From JBCCRH01 sp039208045 (lineage in GTDB: Bacteria; Bacteroidota; Bacteroidia; Chitinophagales; Saprospiraceae): a DNA stretch of 22,409 nt. Under the pieces are notes generated by a model. That model saw only the letters and a list, made by a program, of their open reading frames with translations, had not been told where the DNA came from and made no database searches. The stretch covers positions 1 through 22,409 of the forward strand of contig JBCCRH010000039.1 in assembly GCA_039208045.1 (NCBI GenBank), given 5' to 3'. A program made the translations under genes and the position numbers. Numbering within the stretch: the stretch's first letter is position 1; each line of letters starts with the position of its first letter. Of the stretch, positions 16,350 through 22,409 are shown piece after piece.

Positions 16350-16367
16350 AGACAGACTTGTCTGTCT
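16350..16367. promoter_or_regulatory. TetR operator copy 2
   Basis: AGACAGACTTGTCTGTCT, identical over 18 bases to the copy at 15730-15747. It ends 13 bases before the start of the dehydrogenase gene, at a position able to block initiation or the first steps of elongation. A TATAATCT sequence follows directly, but I cannot assign a convincing promoter here. Confidence 0.8.
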
Positions 16368-16380
16368 ATAATCTAACATT

Positions 16381-17127
16381 ATGAATTCATTTAAAAACAA
16401 AGTTGCCATAATTGTAGGCGGAACTAGTGGTATTGGTAAGGCTACTACTATGCAATTGCTAGAAGCAGGCACTGAGGTGCATATTATTGGAAGGAATCCT
16501 GCCAAAGTAGCGGATCATCCTAAGCTAGTTAAGCATCAAACAGATATTTCAAGTATCGAGCAATTGAATAGTCTGATAGCGAAAATTAACCAGTTTTCTA
16601 GCATAGACTTTTTGGTGAACTCTTCTGGTATTTTTGGCCCTAAGCCTTTTTTAGAGCACACCTTGGAAGACTATGACGCTTACCTCAACCTCAATAGAGG
16701 ATTCTTTTTCTTGACCCAGGCCATTGCTAAAAAGATGAAAGAAAATGGTGGCGGCTCTATTGTCAATGTTGGTTCTATGTGGGCTAAGCAAGCGGTGAAG
16801 GCAACTCCTTCTTCTGCCTATTCCATGCAAAAAGCTGGCTTGCACTCTCTAACTCAACATCTTGCGATGGAACTGGCAGATTATAATATTCGGGTCAACG
16901 CTGTTTCCCCTGCTGTTGTGAAAACACCTGTATATCACGGAGTATTCGGCGGGCAAGCAGCAGCAGAAGAGGCACTTAAAGGATTTGATGACTTCCATCC
17001 GATCGGACGCATTGGTACGCCGGATGACATCGCAAATACAATCCTCTTTTTGCTTTCGGATCGTACATCTTGGGTTACCGGAGCGATCTGGGATACTGAT
17101 GGTGGGGTCATTGCAGGAAGAAACTAA
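16381..17127 (+). CDS. Short-chain dehydrogenase/reductase (SDR)
   Basis: A 248-residue classical SDR oxidoreductase, NAD(P)-dependent. The Rossmann glycine motif is GGTSGIG (residues 13-19), a variant of TGxxxGIG. NSSG (80-83) takes the place of NNAG, the catalytic Ser is in NVGSM (Ser132), and YSMQK supplies Tyr147 and Lys151. The C-terminal WVTGAIWDTDGG is typical of 3-oxoacyl-ACP-reductase-like SDRs. An Arg after the first strand (GRNPAK) would favour NADPH. It is controlled by the TetR operator directly upstream and followed by a good terminator. The substrate is unknown; with a YcdC/NemR-like repressor beside it, a role in handling reactive carbonyls or xenobiotics is plausible. Confidence 0.92.
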   Translation: MNSFKNKVAIIVGGTSGIGKATTMQLLEAGTEVHIIGRNPAKVADHPKLVKHQTDISSIEQLNSLIAKINQFSSIDFLVNSSGIFGPKPFLEHTLEDYDAYLNLNRGFFFLTQAIAKKMKENGGGSIVNVGSMWAKQAVKATPSSAYSMQKAGLHSLTQHLAMELADYNIRVNAVSPAVVKTPVYHGVFGGQAAAEEALKGFDDFHPIGRIGTPDDIANTILFLLSDRTSWVTGAIWDTDGGVIAGRN

Positions 17128-17137
17128 AGGTATTGAT

Positions 17138-17176
17138 GGAAATGATTAGGAATATTCCCCTAATCATTTCCTTTAT
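17138..17176 (+). terminator. Terminator of the SDR gene
   Basis: GGAAATGATTAGG (17138-17150), an eight-base loop, then the exact reverse complement (17159-17171) followed by TTTATC. A 13-bp perfect stem ten bases after the stop codon fits an intrinsic terminator, although the T tract is short. Confidence 0.7.
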
Positions 17177-17242
17177 CTCAAATGAAATAGGATTAAGTAA
17201 AAAGTACTAATTTGGCTCCATATCCTAAACGACTAGATCAAA

Positions 17243-17671
17243 ATGATCACTTCAGAATCTGTCGACAATCTCGTCAAAGCTTTTCAGAATAAGTCACTCC
17301 CTGAAAAAGCCTGGACGCACGAAGCGCACTTAACAGTTGGCCTCTGGTACTTGACCCATTACACGAAAGATCAAGCTACCTGTCATCTGCGCAGTGGCAT
17401 TATCACCTACAATGCTAGCCTAGGCGGCAAAAACGACCACCAAAGTGGCTACCACGAAACTATGACCCTATTCTGGATTTGGCTCCTCGATCAGTACTTG
17501 CAGCGCCATAAAGGAGACCTAATAGCACTAATAGAGCAATTCTTAAAAAGTAAATATAGCAGTGCCCGGCTTCCCTTTCTGTTCTACAGTAAAGACTACC
17601 TAATGTCGACTCAAGGCAGAGCCGCTTGGGTGAAACCTAACCTTCAAGGCTTGAATTTTGACCTTATCTAG
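17243..17671 (+). CDS. Conserved protein of unknown function with WTHEAHL motif
   Basis: 142 residues, cytoplasmic, no signal peptide. I recognise the pattern but not a function: an N-terminal LPEKAWTHEAHLTVGLWYL (His26, Glu27, His29) and a central GYHETMTLFWIWLL (His71, Glu72) are the kind of invariant His/Glu set that could bind a metal or form an active site in a small helical bundle. LRSGIITYNASLGG lies between them. Homologues with WTHxAHL and GYHET occur widely, from memory. The next gene, a lipoprotein, starts 33 bases later in the same direction and may be co-transcribed. No specific reaction can be assigned. Confidence 0.75.
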   Translation: MITSESVDNLVKAFQNKSLPEKAWTHEAHLTVGLWYLTHYTKDQATCHLRSGIITYNASLGGKNDHQSGYHETMTLFWIWLLDQYLQRHKGDLIALIEQFLKSKYSSARLPFLFYSKDYLMSTQGRAAWVKPNLQGLNFDLI

Positions 17672-17704
17672 ACTATTGAGTACCATAACATTAACAGCCA
17701 GCAA

Positions 17705-18202
17705 ATGTATAAATTAACGCTCTTAACCTTAATAATTTTGGTAACTGGCTGTATGCAAGATGGTTATCAAAATGTAGGAGATATCCCATTTGACGCTTCC
17801 ATAGATGATGAAAATTTCAAAGTATGCAATGAAAGAAACATCAAACAATATTACCTTAGAAGATCATCTGATGCCCCTCCATCGTATAGGGGAGAGAAAA
17901 GAGCGCTCGAACAAGCTATCCTAAGTGAATACAGCTTTCCTGAGGCAGCGCAAGAGAATGGCTACCTGACCATCAGGTTTATTGTTAATTGTGAAGGAGC
18001 ACCAGGGCGATTTAGGGTGGAAGAAATGGATTTTTCTTATCAGCCTAAAACATTTGATCCTCAAATTACCAGTCAATTATTGAGGCTTGTAAAGAATCTA
18101 ACCGATTGGGTTCCTCGGAAAAGAAGAAATACTACTTATGATTTTTATCAGTATCTCACTTTTAAAATCCAAAAAGGACAAGTGATAGAAATACTTCCAT
18201 GA
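17705..18202 (+). CDS. Lipoprotein with TonB C-terminal-like domain
   Basis: 165 residues. The N-terminus MYKLTLLTLIILVTGC is a lipoprotein signal peptide with lipobox LVTGC, so Cys16 would be lipidated; the protein should sit in the periplasm or at the surface. Residues about 75-165 resemble the TonB C-terminal domain as used in many Bacteroidota proteins: PEAAQENGYLTIRFIVNCEGAPGRFRVEE is the 'G-x-v-x-v-x-F-x-v-n-x-x-G' strand pattern, followed by LVKNLTDWVPR and a final FKIQKGQVIEILP strand. No transmembrane anchor with a Pro-rich linker is present, so it is not a standard energy transducer. The exact role is unknown. Confidence 0.75.
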   Translation: MYKLTLLTLIILVTGCMQDGYQNVGDIPFDASIDDENFKVCNERNIKQYYLRRSSDAPPSYRGEKRALEQAILSEYSFPEAAQENGYLTIRFIVNCEGAPGRFRVEEMDFSYQPKTFDPQITSQLLRLVKNLTDWVPRKRRNTTYDFYQYLTFKIQKGQVIEILP

Positions 18203-18218
18203 AACGAGCATGATCTTA

Positions 18219-18252
18219 TTTAATCATAATATCACGCAAGGGCATGATTAAA
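18219..18252. terminator. Weak hairpin after the lipoprotein gene
   Basis: TTTAATCAT (18219-18227) and ATGATTAAA (18244-18252) form a 9-bp stem around a 16-base loop, 17 bases after the lipoprotein stop. No T tract follows on the plus strand, so termination here is uncertain. Confidence 0.3.
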
Positions 18253-18279
18253 AAAGATGATGCGAGAGCGTAGCGGTTA

Positions 18280-18337
18280 CATGTGTGCAGAAATTTTTCT
18301 GCATATTGCCCTGCGCAGAAAAATTTTTGCACACATG
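18280..18337 (+). promoter_or_regulatory. 23-bp hairpin that buries the TPR-protein start codon
   Basis: 18280-18302 pairs with 18315-18337 around a 12-base loop. In RNA all 23 positions pair, one as a G-U wobble. The last three bases of the right arm are the ATG of the exported TPR protein, so the start codon and ribosome site would be sequestered. It could be a translational switch, a processing signal, or a small inverted-repeat insertion. Confidence 0.6.
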
Positions 18338-19150
18338 AAAAAGAAAATCCTACTTCTAGTTTTGGTGTTCGCAAGCTGGCATTTGTATGCCCCACCTAAT
18401 TGCGAAATTTATAAAAGTAACACTACTTGCTATCAATCTTGTCAGCAAGCGATGAAAGCCATTAGATATAGGCAAGGCTCCCATCAATCTCAGAGGCGCT
18501 TTGAAAAGTCAATAGCATTATGCCCTGATTTTGCATACTCATACATGGAAAAAGCGGTTCCCTATCTGAAAAGAGGACTATTTATAGAGTGGAAAGCAAT
18601 GATCGATAAAGCTGTTGAATTGTCTCCTAAAGAATATTTAGGATATAGGGGTTGGTGTAGGCTTCAATTTCTAAGGGATTATCAAGGTGCCATTAACGAT
18701 ATACAACAGCTTCAATCTTTAGTGCATTATGATATTGGATATGGTCAAACTGGCGATTATCATTTAAATTTTGCTTTAGCCTTATCTTACAAAGGCTTAG
18801 GCCAGCTAGAGCAGGCTAGGCAATTGATGCTTCAGCATCTACAATCAGACAACTATACTGAAGGCCTTTATGACTATTATCACTTAGGAGTAGTAGAATA
18901 TGAATTAGGGAATTTTGATCAGGCATTACACTATTTGAATAGGCAAGTTGAAGTCAATGACTACATGAGCGATACCTACTACTATATGGCACTATGCAAT
19001 AAGCAACTCAATCAACGGGAACAATATGCTGCACATCTTGAAAAAGCTGAAGTATACTATCGAAGTGGAAAAACCATCACGGACAACTATACCGAAGCAT
19101 TCGATAAAATATACTTGACTGATATTTTAAACGAAAAAAATAATAACTGA
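18335..19150 (+). CDS. Exported TPR-repeat protein
   Basis: 271 residues from the ATG at 18335. The frame extends upstream to 18257, but those 26 residues are encoded by a hairpin and carry no protein-like signal, whereas MKKKILLLVLVFASWHLYA is a clear signal peptide. The mature protein begins with a Cys-containing stretch (NCEIYKSNTTCYQSCQQA) and continues in tetratricopeptide-like helical pairs: FEKSIALCPDFAYSYMEKAV, MIDKAVELSPKEYLGYRGWC, LNFALALSYKGLGQLEQARQ, YYHLGVVEYELGNFDQALHY and YYMALCNKQLNQREQYAAHL. TPRs mediate protein contacts; periplasmic location is inferred. It may share the lipoprotein's transcript but has the hairpin in front. Confidence 0.8.
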   Translation: MKKKILLLVLVFASWHLYAPPNCEIYKSNTTCYQSCQQAMKAIRYRQGSHQSQRRFEKSIALCPDFAYSYMEKAVPYLKRGLFIEWKAMIDKAVELSPKEYLGYRGWCRLQFLRDYQGAINDIQQLQSLVHYDIGYGQTGDYHLNFALALSYKGLGQLEQARQLMLQHLQSDNYTEGLYDYYHLGVVEYELGNFDQALHYLNRQVEVNDYMSDTYYYMALCNKQLNQREQYAAHLEKAEVYYRSGKTITDNYTEAFDKIYLTDILNEKNNN

Positions 19151-19158
19151 ACGCCTCA

Positions 19159-19345
19159 GCTTGACGAAATATTGGATATTGCTTGCTTAGAATATGGGGC
19201 ATTACTGGTTATGCTTGGCGAAATATTGGATATTACTTGGCTATTGCCTTGCTTAAATATCCAATATTGGACCTCACTCGTCACTCGTAATGCGTCATCC
19301 AAAACCCTTAAACCCCCAAACCCCCCAAACCCCTCAACTCCCAAA
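19159..19345. repeat. Dispersed intergenic repeat, copy A
   Basis: The 108-base block 19213-19320 matches 21954-22060 with about seven differences. It contains an exact 13-bp inverted repeat, AATATTGGATATT (19222-19234) with AATATCCAATATT (19256-19268), then a conserved stretch with CTCACTCGTCACTCGTAAT, then a C-rich tail. A partial copy of the block's first part lies before it (19159-19212). On the minus strand it directly follows the stop of the TonB-dependent receptor gene, so it would form that gene's 3' end. Confidence 0.85.
19305..19342 (-). other. Potential G-quadruplex after the receptor stop codon
   Basis: Five C runs on the plus strand (3, 5, 6, 4 and 3 long, at 19305, 19313, 19321, 19330 and 19340) are separated by 5, 3, 3 and 6 bases. 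The minus strand, and the receptor mRNA, therefore carries a canonical G3+ quadruplex pattern resembling telomeric repeats, within about 50 bases of the stop. Confidence 0.6.
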
Positions 19346-19353
19346 CTCCTTCC

Positions 19354-21726
19354 CTAAAACTGCTTCTGCCCGGCAAATTGCATTGCCTCTCCCTTGCCAA
19401 ACCCATAGCTCACGCCGAAGATGACGAAGCGGCCACGACGCGACCAATCATAAAGGGTAAAGTTATTCTGTGTGAGCTGGGATTCGAAAATGCGAGTGAT
19501 AAAGACATCTCTGATGGAAAGGTTGAGTACCCAGCGCCCACCAGCTAGCTTTTGCCGAGCTCCCAAATCTAGCCAGCCGGTAGGACTAATGCGCCCTTGT
19601 AGGGTTTGATAGCCCGACCGATAATTGCCGGTAAGCTCTATTTCTAGGGTGGTAGTGGGTTTTGTCTTGGCGGTGAGCCGTCCCCAAAACTGATCTGCAG
19701 AGAAGTCAAAGTTTTGCCCGTCTAGCTCCGCGTCGCGACGGAAGGCATTATAGTTAAGATCGGTATTGAAAATGAGCCATTCGGCAGCAATTAGCTTGGC
19801 ATTGAATTCGAGACCACTGGCCGCAGTGGTGCCTAAATTGACGGGGCGCGTAATATTGATGCCGTTTTCTAAAAAGGTTAAGCGATCGATAGCACGATCC
19901 GTAAAGCGGTAATAGGCGCTAATATTAGTACTCAAGACCCCAGCTGTCCAGATACCTGTTACTTCATAGCTATCGGTATATTCGGCTCCAAGATCGGGAT
20001 TCCCTGTGCGAATATTGAAGCTATTCCGGATATTGAGGAAAGGATTGAGTTCCCACAGTCCTGGCCGATAGATGCGGCGACTATAGCCCGCTTGAAGGCT
20101 GATTTGTTCATTGACAGTATAACTGGTATGCAGGGAAGGAAAGAGGTCGAGGTAGTTTAGTCCATTGCTCTCTCTAGTTGTTTCCAGTAAGGTGGTCACC
20201 TGAGTGAGCTCCAGGCGCAGCCCGCCTTTTACGCCCCAGCGTTCCCCCTCGTATGCTAAGGTAGCATAGGCCGCGCTCACCCCTTGATCGAATGAAAAGA
20301 TATTAGTAAAGTCAGGGACTAAGACAAACTCTCCACCTTGCCAGTCGCTCACTGAAAAGTCATTACCCGTATCTGTAAATAAGTACTGTCCACCCACTTC
20401 TAGGCTCATCGTCCTGCCGATTGGGCGCATATAGTCAATTCCGAACATGTATTCGGTTTCTCCAAAATCAGTACGAGTGCGTTGGTCGCCAAAAATGACG
20501 TCTCCACTGAATACTTCCGTTCGGAAAATACTCCCTTGATCTTTGGTAAAACTATTCCCGATGGCGCTTACCAATAGCTCATGCTTGCGGTCATCCCCAG
20601 CTGTGGCGCTTGGCATAGGAAACTTGCGTTGATAGCGAAGCTCATATTGCCATTTCGGATTAGTGGCCTCTGTAACTTCCTTACGCAATAAGTCACTGGT
20701 GAGTGCTCCAGATGGATTGAGTTGACCAAATCGCAGACTGCTAAACTCATCTTCCCACTCATAAGCAAAGTGGCCCGTTAAGGAAAGGACATTGTTGGCA
20801 TCAATATGGTAGTCCATCCCAAGAATCAGATTGGTAAAGGTTTCATTTTTATCGGTATTGCCATTGCTCTGAAGGCTATTCCCAGTGAGGAGGTTAGTGT
20901 TGCGGGTGACTAAATCAGCTGGAAATGTTCGATAGCCTGCCCCGAGCTGCCCAAATAGGTTGAAGTGCTCAGTACGACGATTAACACTTAGCCCAATACT
21001 GTGATTGTTAGGCATACCGGTATTGAGAGTTACTGAACCGTTTAGCCCACGTCGATCCTCTTTTTTTAGTACGATATTAATAATACCCGCCGTACCTGCT
21101 GCCTCGTATTTAGCTGATGGATTGGTAATTACCTCTACCCTTTCAATCATATCGGCAGTGATGGTACCCAGCGCATTGCCCCCTTCAGCCGCCACCACAG
21201 AAGGCTTGCCATTAATTAAAATTTGCACCCCATTGCTCCCCCTAAGCGCAATCTGCCCTTCGATACTTACCGTAACCGATGGCACATTATTCAAGACTTC
21301 TAAAGCCGTTGCGCCACCAGAGCTTAAGTCTTTACCGACATTGAATACGCGCCGATCCAGGCGAAATTCCGTCTGGCTCCGCTCTGCTCGTACAGTTATT
21401 TCATCTAGTGTCTGACTAGCTCCACCCAAGAGAATATCTCCTAAATTCACTTCGCTAAGGTCTGTTATTCGCACGGGCCCAAAACCTATAAATCGCACTT
21501 CAATCCAAGCAGGCTGTTGTGGAGCAGGTAGCAAAAATGTGCCATCAATCCCTGTGGTAGTCCCCTCTATGAGGCTACTATCAGCAGCATTGATCAGGCT
21601 TACTGTAGCAAATTCTATGGGCGTATTCGAGCTAGCCTCCCTTACCGTTCCACTAAGCTGCTGCGCCCGAAGCTGCCCAGCTAGCAAAAACAGAAAAAAT
21701 AAAATGGATAAGTATTGCTTTTTCAT
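19354..21726 (-). CDS. TonB-dependent outer-membrane receptor
   Basis: 790 residues from the ATG at 21726, which gives a clean signal peptide MKKQYLSILFFLFLLAGQLRAQ. The frame extends to 21768, but the promoter places the mRNA start near or after that ATG, so it is rejected. After the signal comes a carboxypeptidase-regulatory-like domain (LSGTVREASSNTPIEFATV, about 25-105). Next is a TonB plug domain with LDEITVRAER, ALEVLNNVPSVTV, IALRGSNGVQILINGKP and MIERVEVITNPSAKYEAAGTAGIINIVL. The rest is a beta barrel of the OMP_b-brl_3 type, ending in aromatic strands. Such receptors import large or scarce ligands using TonB/ExbBD energy. No SusD partner is adjacent, so it is not a SusC-type glycan pair; the ligand is unknown. 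The 3' end is followed by repeat copy A. Confidence 0.92.
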   Translation of the reverse strand: MKKQYLSILFFLFLLAGQLRAQQLSGTVREASSNTPIEFATVSLINAADSSLIEGTTTGIDGTFLLPAPQQPAWIEVRFIGFGPVRITDLSEVNLGDILLGGASQTLDEITVRAERSQTEFRLDRRVFNVGKDLSSGGATALEVLNNVPSVTVSIEGQIALRGSNGVQILINGKPSVVAAEGGNALGTITADMIERVEVITNPSAKYEAAGTAGIINIVLKKEDRRGLNGSVTLNTGMPNNHSIGLSVNRRTEHFNLFGQLGAGYRTFPADLVTRNTNLLTGNSLQSNGNTDKNETFTNLILGMDYHIDANNVLSLTGHFAYEWEDEFSSLRFGQLNPSGALTSDLLRKEVTEATNPKWQYELRYQRKFPMPSATAGDDRKHELLVSAIGNSFTKDQGSIFRTEVFSGDVIFGDQRTRTDFGETEYMFGIDYMRPIGRTMSLEVGGQYLFTDTGNDFSVSDWQGGEFVLVPDFTNIFSFDQGVSAAYATLAYEGERWGVKGGLRLELTQVTTLLETTRESNGLNYLDLFPSLHTSYTVNEQISLQAGYSRRIYRPGLWELNPFLNIRNSFNIRTGNPDLGAEYTDSYEVTGIWTAGVLSTNISAYYRFTDRAIDRLTFLENGINITRPVNLGTTAASGLEFNAKLIAAEWLIFNTDLNYNAFRRDAELDGQNFDFSADQFWGRLTAKTKPTTTLEIELTGNYRSGYQTLQGRISPTGWLDLGARQKLAGGRWVLNLSIRDVFITRIFESQLTQNNFTLYDWSRRGRFVIFGVSYGFGKGEAMQFAGQKQF

Positions 21727-21757
21727 AGGCTGAACCGATTTCATGCGTTTCCTTTTC

Positions 21758-21803
21758 TTATAGTTCAACTATAAAAGTAGGACATTCGAATCAGGCTTTC
21801 AAA
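21758..21803 (-). promoter_or_regulatory. Receptor promoter with 17-bp palindrome at the start site
   Basis: On the minus strand TTTG (21803-21800) is followed after 20 bases by TACTTTTA (21779-21772), seven of eight matches to TAnnTTTG. A perfect palindrome, TTATAGTTCAACTATAA (21758-21774), touches the -7 element and covers the expected start site. It is well placed as a repressor operator. Confidence 0.6.
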
Positions 21804-21853
21804 GCTTATTTTGAATTAGTATAAATAAGGACTCTGTTTTGACAAATCGCGAT

Positions 21854-22060
21854 GCTTGGCGAAATATGGGGTATTACTTGGTTGGAATATGGGGTATTAC
21901 TTGGTTACGCTTGGCGAAATATTGGGTATTACTTGCTTAGAATATAGAGTTATGCTTGGCGAAATATTGGATATTACTTGGTTGTTGCTGTGCTTAAATA
22001 TCCAATATTGGGCCTCACTCGTCACTCGTAATCCGTCATCCAAAACCCTTAAACCCCAAA
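21854..22060. repeat. Dispersed intergenic repeat, copy B, with degenerate tandem units
   Basis: 21954-22060 is the second copy of the 108-base block, with the same 13-bp inverted repeat (21963-21975 and 21997-22009). It is preceded by shortened variants of its first 30 bases: full-length units begin GCTTGGCGAAATAT at 21854, 21909 and 21954, with shorter pieces at 21884 and 21940. It ends five bases before the stop of pyruvate carboxylase, the minus-strand gene to its right. The rest of the spacer 21769-22064 holds only the receptor promoter. Confidence 0.85.
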
Positions 22061-22064
22061 ACTC

Positions 22065-22409
22065 CTAAACCCCTAAACTATCCAACTCCACCACCAAATC
22101 ATTCTGCTCGACTAGTGTTTTTTCCGAAAGGAAGATTTTCTTTACTACCCCAGCCATGGGCGCCGTAATCGTAGATTCCATTTTCATGGCTTCGATGATG
22201 AAGAGCGGGGCGTTAGCTGCCACTTCTTCTCCTTCTTTAACCAAGATTTTAGCAAGACTACCCTGTAGTGGAGAGCCAACCTCATTTTCCCGCTCTGCCT
22301 TCCGGTGCACCACTTTTGTTGTGGGAATCTTCTCATCGATAAGTGGGATAGAACGCGTCTGTCCGTTGAGTTGGAAGAAGACTAGGCGACGGCCCTGATC
22401 GTCGGGTTC
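22065..22409 (-). CDS. pyc: Pyruvate carboxylase, C-terminal part (cut by window edge)
   Basis: The frame is open to the right edge; 114 residues are visible. The first visible residues, EPDDQGRRLVFFQLNGQTRSI, match the pyruvate carboxylase region just before the carrier domain, and VHRKAERENEVGSPLQGSLAKILV leads into a biotinyl domain with EAMKMES, whose Lys is biotinylated. The domain ends normally with NDLVVELDSL. Pyruvate carboxylase makes oxaloacetate from pyruvate and bicarbonate with ATP, replenishing the citrate cycle and feeding PEP carboxykinase, encoded 8 kb away. An acyl-CoA carboxylase alpha subunit is less likely because of the EPDDxGRRLVFFxLNG stretch. The 3' end runs into repeat copy B. 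Confidence 0.88.
   Translation of the reverse strand, partial: EPDDQGRRLVFFQLNGQTRSIPLIDEKIPTTKVVHRKAERENEVGSPLQGSLAKILVKEGEEVAANAPLFIIEAMKMESTITAPMAGVVKKIFLSEKTLVEQNDLVVELDSLGV

Noticed and set aside
18257..18334. Longer start for the exported TPR protein
   Set aside because: It would place the signal peptide internally and the added residues are encoded by the hairpin arms.
19172..19357. Small plus-strand reading frames inside the repeats (also at 21856-22068)
   Set aside because: Both are translations of the same repeat and its C-rich tail (TRN, SSKTLKP); they overlap gene ends and have no coding features.
21854..22060. CRISPR-like array in the tandem repeats
   Set aside because: Units are degenerate, of unequal length and without spacers of constant size; no cas genes are near, and the block recurs as an ordinary intergenic repeat.

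Overview
The window looks like chromosomal DNA of a Bacteroidota bacterium, most plausibly in or near Saprospiria (Lewinella/Haliscomenobacter-like); the phylum is secure and the finer placement is a guess. Evidence: a secreted beta-propeller protein ending in a type IX secretion sorting domain, a TonB-dependent receptor of the OMP_b-brl_3 style with a carboxypeptidase-regulatory-like front end, an ATP-dependent PEP carboxykinase, and several TTTG / TAnnTTTG promoters typical of the phylum's primary sigma factor. No rRNA, tRNA, CRISPR array, transposase or integrase is visible.

Layout. (a) 1-6263, + strand: a tight three-gene unit. A 1443-residue protein carries an alpha/beta-hydrolase-like domain, an unfamiliar middle domain, a CHAT (caspase-like) protease domain with an intact His/Cys dyad, and a helical TPR-like tail. 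Its stop codon abuts the start of a metal-dependent amidohydrolase, which is frameshifted in this sequence, and a GNAT acetyltransferase follows. This is the best candidate in the window for an undescribed conflict or signalling system. (b) 6264-7670: a convergent spacer with a perfect 16-bp hairpin, then the minus-strand T9SS-exported propeller protein. (c) 7744-11165: a ROK-family sugar kinase with its own promoter, followed at once by an AT-rich 561-codon gene of unknown function. Beyond that gene lies a degraded second copy of the kinase gene's 3' end, so the unknown gene appears to be an insertion at the kinase terminus. A ParE-type toxin/antitoxin pair on the other strand completes this accessory patch.

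(d) 11244-15689: central metabolism. A NAPE-PLD-like metallo-hydrolase and pckA lie on the minus strand; the hydrolase promoter sits inside the pckA terminator hairpin. Divergent from pckA is a RamB/ScfR-type regulator with a degenerate IrrE-like domain, and a 21-bp perfect palindrome lies between the two. (e) 15730-17127: a TetR repressor and a short-chain dehydrogenase, each preceded by the same 18-base palindrome, i.e. a self-contained autoregulated pair. (f) 17243-19150: a conserved protein of unknown function, a lipoprotein with a TonB-C-like domain, and an exported TPR protein whose start codon is buried in a 23-bp hairpin. (g) 19159-22409: the TonB-dependent receptor and the 3' end of pyruvate carboxylase, both on the minus strand and each followed directly by a copy of one 108-bp repeat with a hairpin and a G-rich block.

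Functional links: pckA, pyruvate carboxylase (entering from the right edge) and the ROK kinase together point to control of the PEP/pyruvate/oxaloacetate node and sugar entry. The regulator facing pckA belongs to a family known to control acetate and propionate metabolism. All assignments come from reading motifs in the translated sequence; no database search was run.
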